Assembly: GCA_013180625.2 (NCBI GenBank) | Contig: SNVD02004469.1 | Coordinates: 124,001 to 188,000 of the forward strand | From: Boswellia sacra | Taxonomy: Eukaryota; Streptophyta; Magnoliopsida; Sapindales; Burseraceae | Direction: 5' to 3' | Length of the DNA: 64,000 bases | Part shown: positions 1 to 11,723 of the stretch, piece after piece | Position numbering within the stretch: the stretch's first letter is position 1 | Layout: each line of letters starts with the position of its first letter | Notes under the pieces: model-generated | What the model was told of the DNA's origin: nothing | The model's input: only the letters and a program-made list of their open reading frames with translations | The model's database searches: none | Program-made: the position numbers and the translations under genes

Positions 1-1737
1 CTACATGCTTTTTGAAACCTTTAATCTATGCTTGATGAGAATATTTATAAAATTATTACTTTGAAATTAAATAGCACCACTCACTGTTCCATTAGTTTCA
101 TAACAACAATAATGACCTCCACACACTTTATACCATAGCATGAATACATTGGTAATATATATATATATAGTTTAACAAAATTTTCTCGAGAAAGATGAGA
201 TAACCCTTTATTTGTCTCTTGGAGAAATTTTCAGTCCATAAAATATTTATTGATTTATATTTCAGTAAATCTATTTAAATAATGTAAAATTGTAGTAGAG
301 AAATGAAAGTAATGGAGATGACGAAGTTGAAGAGAGAGAGAGAGAGAGAGAATTGGCAGGATCCGGAAAACATGGTTGAAGGTGAGAGGGGGGGAATGGG
401 TCCTACAAGAAGAGAAATTCTAGGGCATGGGTTTTGGGCAATGAGGAAAAAGAAGTCGGTCCCCCACATGGTCTCCACATGGGGGTTTTTAAAGTTTGCT
501 CTTGTGAGGCCCTTCTCAATACATACATTTTCTTCAATTATTACTTTTTATATTTATTTTCATATTTATCTCTCTTTACTTTTTGATATATATCTATGTA
601 CACACTCCATTCAATATACTTATACTTGCATCTATGTCTGCATCTTTTCAACGTCGTTGTATTTGACGGCATAAATTTACTAAAATACATAAACGAAAAG
701 GATATCAATGGAGAGTAGTGATCATGATGATTTATTTTAAGAAGATGTATGGGTATAATATTATCAATATGGTACACTACGAAAAGATTATATCGTGTGT
801 ATATATATATTTTAGAAATTATTGTCATCATATTAATTATTGAATGGTTTGAATGAATCAAGAGATCGATGAGTAAATCTATGATGCCATGATAATCTTT
901 TTTTAATTTATTGTGTAAATCTTTTCTTTCTTATTTAAAGAAGAAGACAGTTTCAAGTTCGTATAACTTAATGATCCACATAACACACACATCAATCAAG
1001 TTTATTAAATTCTTTTACATGATCGTTTTATAAGGATCTTTATTCTTTGATGTTCCTTCCTTTTAATCCCAAATGAGGGACACAAATTAACGAGATTAAT
1101 TAACTAATAACTTTAGGGTGGCACCGATAGGATAAAATCAATTAATTAATGGTTATAATTTTGAGATATATATACATCAGGTTGTGGTCGTGTTTGATTA
1201 GACAGAAAATGAGGAAGGAGAATTGAAATCGAGGCGCATGCTTTAGCTTTGTTTGCCATGCATCTTCTCTTTATACACAACCTTTGTCTTTCAAATCTCT
1301 CTCTTGATTTCTTTCTCTTAGCGTTTCTTGCAAAGCATATGTTTACTTAATTAGCTTGATTTGTGGAATTCTTGTTCTTTAATTCGAAGCAGTGGGACCT
1401 CATATGTCAACGCTAAGAAACTGCTGTCTCCCCACTATGATATCAATTTCTTTACTAATAATCAAATATGTTTTTCTTTGATTATCTACTTAATTACATG
1501 CATGCACACACATAAGATAGTACATTGAGTTACACATTAATTTTAATCTATTGGGTGCTTTCTCTTTTATTATTAATTGATGCATGCTAATCAATATATT
1601 GAATTTGTTTTTGACTTTCAAAATTAACGTATCAACCCTTCTTATTATTCATGGATTTTAACAGCAACTATATATATTTGGACTTAATTATTTTAATTTA
1701 AATTTGAGTTACTAATCTATAACATCTGATTTATTGT
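1..1737. other. Intergenic AT-rich sequence
   Basis: No coding sequence is recognisable here; the short open frames are low-complexity and do not resemble proteins. There is a (GA)n microsatellite near 333-351 and short TA runs near 153-170 and 801-812. A short inverted pair, TCTTAGCGTT near 1315 and AACGCTAAGA near 1409, is too short to call an RNA hairpin gene. Confidence 0.6.
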
Positions 1738-2582
1738 TGTTGGTGTCAAATGTGACACTCTTGCATATTTTGGATCAACTTGTGATAAAACTAAAATGTT
1801 ATATTGTTTTTTATTTTACTGTTTCTAAAAGTATAATTTAAGAAATATTTGATTCATAATGAATATCTCTTTAGATTAGGACATTATTTGATGTATTCTA
1901 GTTAAAAAAGGAGTAAATTTATTTGTTTCCTATTTCATTTAGGAGTTCTTTATATCACTTCCTATAGCATTGGTCTTTATTCTAATTCGAGTTTGATTAA
2001 GCTTTTTACAGGATTTTAAAGAGATTACAATCGGGCATCCCACTATATATAATGTTATGTTTACACAACTTCTATGTTGATGGTGTGTATGGTACGGCAT
2101 TCTAAGAATTAAGAGGAGAGCTTCAACGCAAATTGGAATGTTTCTTTGATTTTATTTTATGAGTGTCTTATTCATGTATGAGAGATTGTGATTGTGCATG
2201 AATTTTAATTAGATCTGTTTGAGTTAATATGCACTTGAGAGAACTTGCGAGTTGAGTGTTTATATAATTCGATGTCAGACATCGTGGTTATATATTACTT
2301 AACACTGTGTTGTTAAGTTCTCAGTGACAAAGAGTGTGCAGTGTCACTAGAGTTTAAGATCTTGACGAGATTTTGTTTTATAAAGATTAGGTCAGTGTGT
2401 GAGAGTGAGTCAGCACTGTAAACGATCCTAAAGATTGTACAAACAAGAACTTAGTGAATTGCGGCTCTAAAGCTGTCCGTGGATGTAGGTTTTATAACCG
2501 AACCACGTAAAGTCCTCCTATGTCATTTTACTTTATCGTTTACTGTTATATTGCACATAACTTCATACTTTTAGATCTTATA
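1738..2582 (+). repeat. 5' LTR of the copia element
   Basis: Starts TGTTGGTGTCAA and ends at GATCTTATA, where the matching 3' LTR ends GATCTTACA, so the canonical terminal CA has decayed here. It aligns along its length with 10806-11723. The 3' copy is about 73 bp longer because of a tandem duplication and a small insertion near its start. Confidence 0.9.
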
Positions 2583-2584
2583 AT

Positions 2585-2599
2585 TGGTATCAAAGCAAG
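2585..2599 (+). other. Primer-binding site of the copia element
   Basis: TGGTATCAAAGCAAG lies two bases after the 5' LTR. It matches, with one change, the TGGTATCAGAGC motif complementary to the 3' end of initiator tRNA-Met that primes plant copia elements. Confidence 0.85.
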
Positions 2600-2660
2600 T
2601 TCACTAACATATAAGGGAAGAAAAGATCACGTTGATTTGGAGGAATAGAGTTTATTCGTA

Positions 2661-4335
2661 ATGAAAGATCCGAAACTCAACCACCTATTCTTGGTGATGG
2701 TAATTATTCATATTGGAAAGTAAGAATTACGATGTATATCAAATCTTTTGATGACAGGGCATGGACTAGTGTGCTTAAAAGATGGACACCACCAACATGA
2801 TTGAATGCTTTTGGCGATTCTAAACCCAAACTTGAGGAGGAATGGACTTATGAAGAATACCGACATTCAAGTTGGAACTCAAAGGCTTTTAATGTGATTT
2901 TTGCTACTGTGGACTTAAATAACTTCGGACAAATTTCTAGGTCCAAAGTGGCTAAAGAGGCTTGGGACATTTTTGAGATAAAACATGAAGGTACTACTTC
3001 TGTTAAAAAATCTAAATTGATGAGATTAAATTCACTATTTGAAGACTTGATGATGCATGAGGATGAGTCAATTTCTAATTTTTATTCTAAGTTATGTCAC
3101 ATCACCAATTCTGCGTATATACATGGCAAGACTTTTACTGATGCAAAAATTATTAGAAAAATAATTAGATCTACTCCAGATAAATTTCAACATAAAATTT
3201 TAGACACTAAGGAAGTTAAAAACACTGATGAGATGAGGGTTGATGAACTTATTGACATTCTCCAAAACTTTAAGATTAATCATAGTACTATGAAGCAAAA
3301 AGAGAAAAGCATTGCATTTAATGTTAGAATTGAAAAATCTGATGATGAAAGAAATGATGAGCTTGATAAAATTGATTCTAAACAGATTGCTTTTCTAACA
3401 ACAAATTATGTCAAGTTCATGAAAAAAAATTTTAGGAAAAAAAAATAAAGGAAAGCCATCAAACTCAAATGAAGACAAGTTCAGGAAATTTAACAAGGAG
3501 AATGACAAGAAGAAATCGAAGCAACTTAATAAGAAAGGACAGATTTAGTGTTATGAATGTTCTGGTTATGGGCATATTCAATCTGAATATGCTAATCTCA
3601 AAAAGAAGAACAAAGACTTGATAGCTACCTAGAGTGATGAATCAGAATCTGATTTAGAAGATCAAGAATGCGTGAGTAATTTCGTTACATTTATGGCATT
3701 TGCAGCTGATAAAGGAAAAGTTGTTATGACTGACATAATAGAACACTGGAAAACCAATGTTGATAATTTAGATACAGAAGATGATCTAGAATACTATGAA
3801 AAGTTGTAAGAAACTTACAATGCACTCTGTAGTGAATGACTGAGTCGGAAAGAAGAAATCAAAACTTTGAAGAAGGAAATTGAAGTGCTGAAATGTGAAA
3901 AATCTTATGCTGAAAACTGTATTACAGAACTCGAGCTTACTTTGATAGACAAAACAACACATATTGAGAAAATTACAATAGAACTGATTGAGAGTAAAAG
4001 ATGTGTCAATCAACTCAGAATTGTGTCAGCTAAACTTGATCAGGTCTTGAGTCTGAGAAGAGACAATTCCAACAAACATGGATTAAGGTATACAGAAGGT
4101 AATGTTGCATCCTCATCAACAACAGTGTTTGTAAAACTTCAACATCAGGTAAAAATTTTGAACCTAACTCAAAAAGGTTAAATCCTAGTTCAAAAAGCAA
4201 TGAAACATTTGTTTTTCCTCTAAGCTTTTTCAATCCAGTCCTGAAAAGATAAGAAAAATTATTTCAACATGTTATTTTTGTAGTACTAAAGGGCATATTA
4301 GACCTTGGTGTTTTAAATTGTTGAATCTTTTGCAT
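2661..4335 (+). pseudogene. Copia gag region (degenerate)
   Basis: The region begins with a plant copia gag N-terminus (a GDGNYSYWK motif), hits a stop at about 2799, then runs open 2801-3448 through a UBN2/gag_2-type capsid domain. A frameshift at the poly-A run near 3440 and further stops near 3547 and 3631 break it. A CCHC zinc knuckle near 3550-3595 has lost its last Cys (now Tyr). After it comes a charged, heptad-like stretch (about 3841-4060) suggesting a coiled coil. A second knuckle-like CX2CX4HX4C motif at about 4270-4320 is intact. Gag would form the cytoplasmic particle; this copy cannot make a full protein. Confidence 0.85.
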
Positions 4336-4401
4336 AAAAGGTCCAAACAATTCAAACTGTTACCAAAGATACAACTGTAGTGGGTTTAGAAAGAGAAAAC
4401 A

Positions 4402-4584
4402 ATGTGCGAAGTTGCTTTTACTATACTTAAGAATTCTTCTAACGATTTGTGGTATTTTGACAGTAGTTGTTCTAGGCACATGACTGAAAATAAACATTTT
4501 TTTAAAATTTTGAAACATGCAGGGAATGAAAGGTCACTTATGGAGATGCAGCAAAGAGTAAGATCATTGGCAAAGCCATTTTGA
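4402..4584 (+). pseudogene. Copia aspartic protease remnant
   Basis: The open frame contains the copia protease signature WYFDSSCSRHMT, where the family usually has DSGCSRHMT, so the Gly after the catalytic Asp-Ser is replaced by Ser. The domain normally releases gag and pol proteins by self-cleavage. The frame breaks at 4584 and coding similarity resumes in another frame at 4581, so the protease is split from integrase. Confidence 0.85.
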
Positions 4585-5905
4585 ATGTCAAAAGCCTACC
4601 TAAGTTCCATAATGTCTTGCTGATTAAAGGTTTGAAAGCTAATCTAATTGGTCTTAGTCTGGTATGTGATGACAAGTATATTGTTAATTTCACACAAAAC
4701 AAATGCACGGTTTTAGACAATCTTGATAAATACATTTTAGAAGGAAATAGATCTTCAAATAATTGTTATTTGGTAAAAATTGCATTTCATGCTAGGATCC
4801 CGGATTTCGAATTGTGGCCTCAAAAATTCGGAGACTTAAACTACAAAAACTTGATTAAATTAACTAAGTTAGATGCTATAAAAGGAGTTATTGAACTTGA
4901 TGACAAAATTAATGAAATTTGTGGACCATGTCAGATGGGAAAACAAATTAGAAGTGCTCACAAATCAATCCAACATCTTAGCACATCCAAACTAATTGAT
5001 TTGCTTCACATGGATCTTATGGGTCCCATGCAAATTGAAAGTCTTGCTAGTAAAATATACATATTTGTTTGTGTAGATGACTTCTCTAGATATACATGGG
5101 TTGATTTTATTAAGGAAAAATTTGATGCTTTTGAAGCTTTCAAGAATCTTTGTGTTAAGCTTGAAAATAAGCAAAATAGGAACATTGACAAGATAGTGAG
5201 AATAAGGAGTGATCATGGCAAGGAGCTTGAAAATGTTAACTATGCTGACTTTTGCAAATATCATGGAATTGAACATGAATTTTCAGCTCCCAAAACTCCT
5301 GAACAAATGGCAATATGGAAAGAAAAAACAGAACTCTTCAAGAGATGGTTAAAGTGATACTCAATAGCAAGAAGTTAACCAAAAGGCTATGAGTTGAAGT
5401 AATAAGCACCGCTTGTTATATTTCAAATAGAGTTTTTCTAAGACCTGGCACTAACTAGACACCTTATGAAATTTTGAAAGGAAGAAAACCTAATCTGAAA
5501 TATTTTCATAATTTTGGATGCAGATGTTACATCTTAAATGACAGAAAGCAGTTAAACAAATTAGATCCAAGAAGTGATGAATGAGTTTTTGTGGGATATG
5601 CACAGAACAGTAAAGTGTTTCTAATCTATAATCTTCGAACTAAGTCAGTCATGGAATCTGCAAACGTAGTATTTGATGATCTGGATGATTATGCAAAGTA
5701 CTCACACGAAGAAAGCATAACTAGCTTTACAGAGAATGTAGAAAAATCAGTATCAGATAGCAATAACAGTAGAAAAGATTCAGTTATGAAAGAGGAAACA
5801 ATTGCTGTTACATCAGATACAACAATGACATCTGACAACACAGATCTAAACAAAAACTCAATCAGAAATGAAGATGAAAGAAAAGATCCACCCACTTGGA
5901 TATAG
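4581..5905 (+). pseudogene. Copia integrase remnant
   Basis: The 258-residue frame 4581-5357 carries the GAG-pre-integrase zinc region and the rve core. In the zinc region the two expected His are absent (WPQKFGDLN where WHxRLGHLN is usual), although the CGPCQ pair remains. The first catalytic Asp (HMDLMGP) and second Asp (RSDHGKE) are visible. A small indel near 5303 shifts the frame just before the third acidic residue, and the rest (about 5303-5590) reads in other frames with stops near 5458 and 5583. The frame 5591-5905 is the C-terminal tail ahead of RT. Integrase would insert cDNA into the genome; this copy is broken. Confidence 0.87.
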
Positions 5906-5984
5906 AAGGCACATCCAACCAGCTCTATTATTGGAACACCAGATGGTATAATGAAAACTAAGAGCAATGTAAGAAATCAGGTAA

Positions 5985-6720
5985 GATTTGCATGTTTTGT
6001 TTCACTAGTTGAACTAAAAAATGTGAAAGAAGCTTTAAAAGAAGATTTTTGGATTCAGGCAATGCAAGATGAACTTAATCAGTTTAAAAGGAATGAAGTA
6101 TGAGAATTAGTTCCTAGGCCAGAAAATGTAAATGTCATTGGAACTAAATGGATATGCAAAAATAAAATTGATGAAAGTGGTCAAGTAGTAAGAAATAAGG
6201 CTAGGCTAGTAGCACAAGGTTACACACAAGTAGATTGCATAGACTTTGATGAAACTTTTATACCAGTAGCTAGACTTGAGTCAATCATATTATTATTTGC
6301 ACTTGTTTGTTTTGCTTGATTTTAAATTGTACCAAATGGATGTTAAAACAATCTTTTTTAAATGGCTATCTTAATGAAGAAGTTTTTATTGAATAACCTA
6401 TGGGATTTGAAGATCTCAAACATCCTGATTTTGTGTACAAATTGTATAAAGCTTTATGTGGGTTGAAACAAGCTCCTAGAGCTTGGTATGAAAGATTGAC
6501 AAACTTTCTGATCAACAGATGTTATAGTAGAGGTAGCAATGATAAGATTTTGTTTACCAAACATGCATCTAACTATTTTATTTTTGCTCAAGTATATGTA
6601 GATGACATTGTGTTTGGATCAACTAATAGAAGCAAAACCAATTAGTTTGTTAAGTTGATGCAGGAAGAGTTTGAGATGAGTATGGTAGGAGAATTGAATT
6701 TTTTTTCCTGGATTGCAGGT
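5985..6720 (+). pseudogene. Copia reverse transcriptase remnant (RVT_2)
   Basis: The usual RVT_2 blocks are present: an LVEL..EALK..FW start near 6010, GTKWICKNK near 6140, [11 protein letters not shown] near 6191, LCGLKQAPRAWYERL near 6455, and the catalytic YVDD at about 6595-6606. A stop at about 6100, stops near 6318-6330, an indel near 6355 and a stop at 6643 interrupt it. The enzyme would copy element RNA into DNA in gag particles. Family membership is certain and this copy is non-functional. Confidence 0.9.
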
Positions 6721-6851
6721 TAAACAAATGAATGATGGGATATTCATATCTTAATCAAAATATGCTAGAAACCTTGTAAAGAAATTTGGACTTGAGAATG
6801 CAAAACCAATGAAAACTCCTATCAGTACTAACCTAAAACTTTCAAAAGACA

Positions 6852-7534
6852 ATGCAGGAAAAGAGGTTGATGCAAGTTTATATAGAAGGCAATTTGTTAT
6901 ATCTCACAGCAAGTAGACCGGACTTGTGTTTTAGTGTAGGACTTTGTGCAAGATTTCAAGCAAATCCTAAAGAATCACATCTGGCAATAGCTAAACGAAT
7001 CATTAAGTATGTACATGGAACCTATGATTATAGAATATAGTTTTCTAAAGATACAAATGATTATCTTGCAAGTTTAGTGATGATGACTGGACAGAAAATG
7101 CAGATGATAGGAAGAGCACATCAGGTGGATGTTTTTATCTTGGTACTAACTTAGTTTCTTGACATAACAAAACGCAGAATTTCATCTCTTTGTCTACTGC
7201 TGAAGCTGAATACATAGCAGCAGGAAGTTGTTGCACACAACTATTTTGAATGAAGCAAATCCTGAGTGACTATGGTATTAAACAAGAACCTATAACTGTA
7301 TTTTGTGATAATACTAGTACTATAAACATTTTCAAAAATCCCGTTCAGCATTCTAAAACAAAACACATTAACATAAAATACCATTTTATAAGGGAACTTG
7401 TAGAGTCTAAGATGATACACATTGAACACATCTCTACTGATAAACAATTAGCTGATTTGTTCACTAAGGCATTGGATACAACAAGATTTGAAAATCTAAG
7501 AAAGGCCTTAGGCATCTGTCATTTTTTTGAATAA
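6852..7534 (+). pseudogene. Copia RNase H remnant and end of pol
   Basis: The frame 6852-7040 holds the connection block (YLTASRPDLCFSVGLCARFQ). After stops and frameshifts, STAEAEYIAAGSCC appears near 7194, followed by the last frame 7250-7534 with a DNTSTINIFKNP motif and the ADLFTKALDTTRF motif that ends copia pol proteins. RNase H removes RNA from the RNA/DNA hybrid during replication. Pol ends at 7534, over 3 kb before the 3' LTR, leaving room for the extra region. Confidence 0.87.
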
Positions 7535-8365
7535 GCATTAAGTGCTGTTAAGTTAATTATATCTGCAATATCATAAGTTTTCTTCTAATTAAGCATGTGT
7601 GAGCTACAATATAAAATTATATGAATGTTAAGATACTGGTTTAAAATAAAAAATACAGAGAGGGCTACCAATATATGATGTGTGAAAGTCATCATTAAGA
7701 GTAACCTCAATGTATCTAAGAAATATGTTGAGGTCACCCATTAAAATGAAAATGGCTACCTCTATATTGTGTAAAAGCTACTGTATTTATAATCCATATG
7801 ATTAATTCTTAATAAATATGTTAAAATGATATTTTTGACATCCTAATTGATTGAAAAATAAATGTAAATAGTTTTCATATGAAGATTATAAACAACTCTG
7901 AAATATGCTTTTTTAGAATAATTCATATGATGTCTAAATACTGTTGTTACGGTAAATGTAATTGTTTTCTATTATGTTTTTCATGTCATATGATGCTTTT
8001 TGTGCCTAACTAAAATTTGACTTTTTTGTGTGTCTATGTGTTAAAATGCCATGTTAGTTTTATTGAATTGAGGGGGAAAAACTTCAGTGATGGGAATCTT
8101 AACTCTATTAGAATTCCTTATTTTAATGGAAATCAAATTTTGAATTCCATTTCTCATTAAAGATATTAATGAAGTTTTTTTGGAAAAAGAATTAAAATTT
8201 GAAATTTATGGGAACCAAAGTTTATTAAAACTCGGTTTCCTCCTAAGTATATCACAAACATAGTTATGGCACTTTTGTTCATATCACAGTCAATCAACTT
8301 GGCATCCATTCTCTCTCGTCTTGCTTCTCTCTTTTCTAACAAAAACTTGCAGCTCTCAAACCCTA
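7535..8365 (+). other. Non-coding spacer after copia pol
   Basis: AT-rich, with no reading frame. It includes a polypurine motif GAGGGGGAAAAA near 8070-8081 that resembles the tract before the 3' LTR. Two near-copies of an 'aggtcac/ggctacc' segment flank 7660-7770. Extra polypurine tracts in this interval are a known Sirevirus trait. Confidence 0.55.
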
Positions 8366-10294
8366 GCAATGGCGACCTCATCTGAATGACCACCAGTACA
8401 TCATCTTCCTTAAACGACTCTGGTCACAATAGTAGCAACAGTTCTCAGTCATCTCAGTTTCAACAACAACATGCAGAGATCCCGATTGATCCTACAATAA
8501 GTGAAGATGAGTCAAGTCCAATTAAGCAATTAAAGAACAAAGTGAAGCCAAAGTTCAACAAGTTTCTCACAGCAGCCATTAAGCAAAATTTCTTGAAGTA
8601 TACATCAAAGGGGAAGTTGTAGATAGAAAGATCAGTGAAGATAACCGACTTCAACAAGTATGGTTTAAGTGAACTTTATGAGTTTATTTACTGGATCCGA
8701 ACGATAAACAACTTCCTGCCCTCTTTTAAGTCTTTGATTCAAGAATTTTATACGAATATCACTGCTTCAATTGATGACCTAAAGAGCTATCGTTATCATA
8801 AAGTGTATTGTAGGGGAAAATTTGTGAAATTTTCACCAAATGTCATTAACACTTTTTTTGATATACCCATTGGTAGTTTGCACTCTATTGAAGAAAATTT
8901 TGATACGGCAGTTGTTCTTAAGGAATTAACTGGTCAAGAGGATTTAGTTTGGAACCCAAGAGATGGCATTGACCAACAATACCTTCGAAAGAAATATTGG
9001 ATTCTGCATAAAATTGCACAGTTTGATTGCTTTCCCTCTTCACATCAGAACCAAGTCAGGGGAGATACAGTGAAATTTCTGTTCTCTTTGGGAACAAATA
9101 AACCAATTAATTTAGGTTTATGGATTTATAGGATGATTGTCCAGATTGCACCATATAAATCTGATTACCATTTGCTTTGTATTTCTTTGTTTGATTGAAG
9201 ATATTTTAGCTCAAAATGGTATTCCCATTAGCCCAAAAGAATACAATGAAATTTTGTCTAAATCTATTGCAAAAGGATTTTTGCATCAACTACATGTCAA
9301 AGTTGATCTGCTTGTCCCTGAACCAAAACCAAGAAGGGTCTGAAACAATCCAATGAGCAATGTGGAAGAGCAGTTTGCTTTGATCAATTCTATTTTGTCT
9401 GATATTGTGTAGGACCTTAAGGACATTAAAGCAAAGCAATCTACATTAGAGAATAAACTTGCTAGAAAATTTGTTGTTGCAGAAGAACCATAACCCATGA
9501 ACACTGCAGATGTGATACAAGAGCATTTTGCAGAGCAAATGCCAGAGACAGCTGAGCAAATGCTAGAGGAGGATCAAGCTACACAACCTGCTGTTGAGAT
9601 AGACATAACAGTAGAAAAGAAACAGAAAAAAAAGAAATTCGAGAAGAAAGCTAAAGGAACTGATTTGAAGGGCAAGAAGAAGGTCAAAGTGGTGAAGAAA
9701 AAGTCTGACAAAAGAAGAAGAAAATAGCAACAGTAGTTCTAGAACTGAAGAATGAATCCTTGCCAGAAGAACTAGCTCCAGAAGAACAAATAACATCACC
9801 TTCACCACCTTCCAAAGAAGAACATGACATTGCACCACTTCCTAAAGCAAAACAACCTATCTCTCCACCACCACATTCATCTCCACATGAAGCAGAACAT
9901 ACACCTAATGCATAACACACACCAGAACCAGTTCCCAAAGTAGACATAACAGAACTAGTCACAGCAATCCTAACTTAGCTTGCAGCAGAATCACTTATGG
10001 ATCTACAATAACCTGTTGTTGAGTTGTAGCCAATTGAAATCAGTGCTGACAGACTTGACAAGGGAATTCGCAAGATTGTGGCAGAGATAACTGCTACTTC
10101 ATCTAATACAACTAGAGCATAGACCACTTCTGTGGTTTCTGAACAGCCTACACTTGCCACTATTGACAAAAGGTTCAAGACTAAGGCTGGTAGGATCAAG
10201 AAACGACCTGGCAGCTCATAAGGCTGATAGGATTAAGAAACGACCTAGCAGCTCATCTTCGGCTCCTATTCACAAGTCTGCCCGACTTCGTTAA
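8366..10294 (+). pseudogene. Envelope-like / 'putative plant transposon protein' region of the Sirevirus-like element
   Basis: A row of frames reads as one decayed protein. It starts with a Ser/Gln-rich N-terminus (8386-8622), then a folded-looking domain of about 190 residues (8635-9198) resembling the 'putative plant transposon protein' family found downstream of pol in plant retrotransposons. A short segment (9199-9343), a helical stretch (about 9354-9490), a Lys-rich block (9497-9727) and a Pro/Glu-rich tail ending in SARLR near 10290 follow. Stops at about 8620, 9197, 9341, 9411, 9492, 9725 and later break it. Sireviruses often carry such an env-like ORF, whose role is unknown. I see no clear signal peptide, and the family assignment is from memory. 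Confidence 0.6.
10184..10255 (+). repeat. 35-bp tandem duplication in the env-like tail
   Basis: The segment reading GGCTGGTAGGATCAAGAAAC and onward is followed at once by a near copy (GGCTGATAGGATTAAGAAAC). The duplication introduces a stop (GCTCATAAG) and would double a basic AGRIKKRP peptide. Confidence 0.75.
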
Positions 10295-10791
10295 TTTTTC
10301 TTTTGGAACTTGTTCTAAAATCAAGGGGGAGAAGAGGTTTCTGATAATTCTGTCTGACTGATTTTTTTAACTGATTCTCCTTGATGCTCCTCGACTTCAA
10401 GGGTAGTAATTCAGGGAGAGTGAGCAGTCTTTATATTTGCATTCAAACTATTTTATGTTTTATGTTTTTGCAGGATTTACTTTACTATGTTTTGTGTTCT
10501 TACCTACATATTTTGTTTGTTTGATGTGTTTGTCACATTTTGTTATTTGCTCTGATCATGCTTTGGTTGAAGTGTTGTTTGACAGGTTTGTCAACTTCAC
10601 TTTGTTTTTGTTTTTGTAGGATATAACATTAAGATTTTTTTGTTATGTGATTTATAACTGCACGATTGTTATTTCTTTAAGTATGTCATTTTCCGTTTGA
10701 TAAATATTGATTGCTTATAGTTATTTTGGACTTATATTTGTGTGATATTCCTTTGATCAGAAACAGTTTGGTGTTTTCATCACAAGTTGCT

Positions 10792-10803
10792 AAAAAGGGA
10801 GAG
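10792..10803 (+). other. Polypurine tract before the copia 3' LTR
   Basis: AAAAAGGGAGAG ends two bases before the TGTTGG start of the 3' LTR, the expected site of plus-strand priming. A related AAGGGGGAGAAGAGG tract sits near 10323-10337. Confidence 0.8.
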
Positions 10804-10805
10804 AT

Positions 10806-11723
10806 TGTTGGTGTCAACGTGTGACACTCTTGCATGTGCCATGCATATGATAATTTTGGACCAACTTGTTATAAAACTAGATTGTTATATTATTTCTTAT
10901 TTTACTGTTTCTAAAAGTATAATTTAGGAAGTATTTGATTCATAATGAATATCTCTTTAGATTAGGATATTATTTATAATTTAGGAAGTATTTGATTCAT
11001 AATGAATATCTCTTTAGATTAAGACATTATTCGACGTATCCCAGTTAAAATAAGAGTAGATTTATTTGTGTCTTATTTTATTTAGGAGTTACTTTTATTG
11101 CTTCCTGTAGTATTGGTTTTTATTCTAATTTGAGTTTGAATAAGTTTTTTACAAGATTTTAAACAGATTACAATCAGACATTCCACTATATATAATGTTA
11201 TATTTACATAACTTCTATGTTGATGGTGTGTATGTCACGACATTCCAATAATTAAGAGGAGAGCTTCAACTAAATTGGAATACTTCTTTGATTTTATTTT
11301 ATGAATGTCTTATTCATGTATAAGAGATCGTGATTGTGCATGAATTTCAATTAGGTCTGTCTGAGTTAGTATACACTTGAGAGAACTTGTGAGTTGAGTG
11401 TTTATGTAATTCAGTGTCAGACATCGTGGTTATATACTACTTAACAGTGTGTTGTTAAATTGTCAGCGATAGAGAGTGGGCAGTGTCACTAGATTTTAAG
11501 ATCTTGGAGGGATTTTGTTTTGCAAAAATTAGGTCAGTGTGTGAGAGTAAGTCAGCATTGTAAAACATCATAAAGATTGTACAAACAAGAACTTAGTGAA
11601 TTACAGCTCTAAAGCTGTCCGTAGATGAGGTTTTATAACTGAACCACGTAAAATTCTCCTGTGTCATTTTACCTTAACGTTTACTTATATATTACATATA
11701 ACTTCATATTTTCAGATCTTACA
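10806..11723 (+). repeat. 3' LTR of the copia element
   Basis: Starts TGTTGGTGTCAA and ends CTTACA, giving the TG...CA termini. It matches 1738-2582 but has about 18 extra bases near 10838 and an internal tandem duplication of about 57 bp (the segment around ATAATTTAGGAAGTATTTGA at about 10919 and again at about 10976). Substitutions throughout point to an old insertion. Confidence 0.9.

Larger units (their letters stand above)
1738..11723 (+). mobile_element. Ty1/copia LTR retrotransposon, Sirevirus-like, decayed
   Basis: A roughly 10-kb element with two long direct LTRs (1738-2582 and 10806-11723). It has a primer-binding site right after the 5' LTR, domains in copia order (gag, protease, integrase, reverse transcriptase, RNase H), and a long extra region between pol and the 3' LTR. 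Flanks are ATTGT (1733-1737) and ATTGC (11724-11728), a 5-bp target duplication with one mismatch. The large size, a coiled-coil gag, repeated polypurine motifs and an extra downstream ORF fit the Sirevirus lineage (SIRE1-like). Many stops and frameshifts and clearly diverged LTRs make it an old, inactive copy. Confidence 0.93.
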
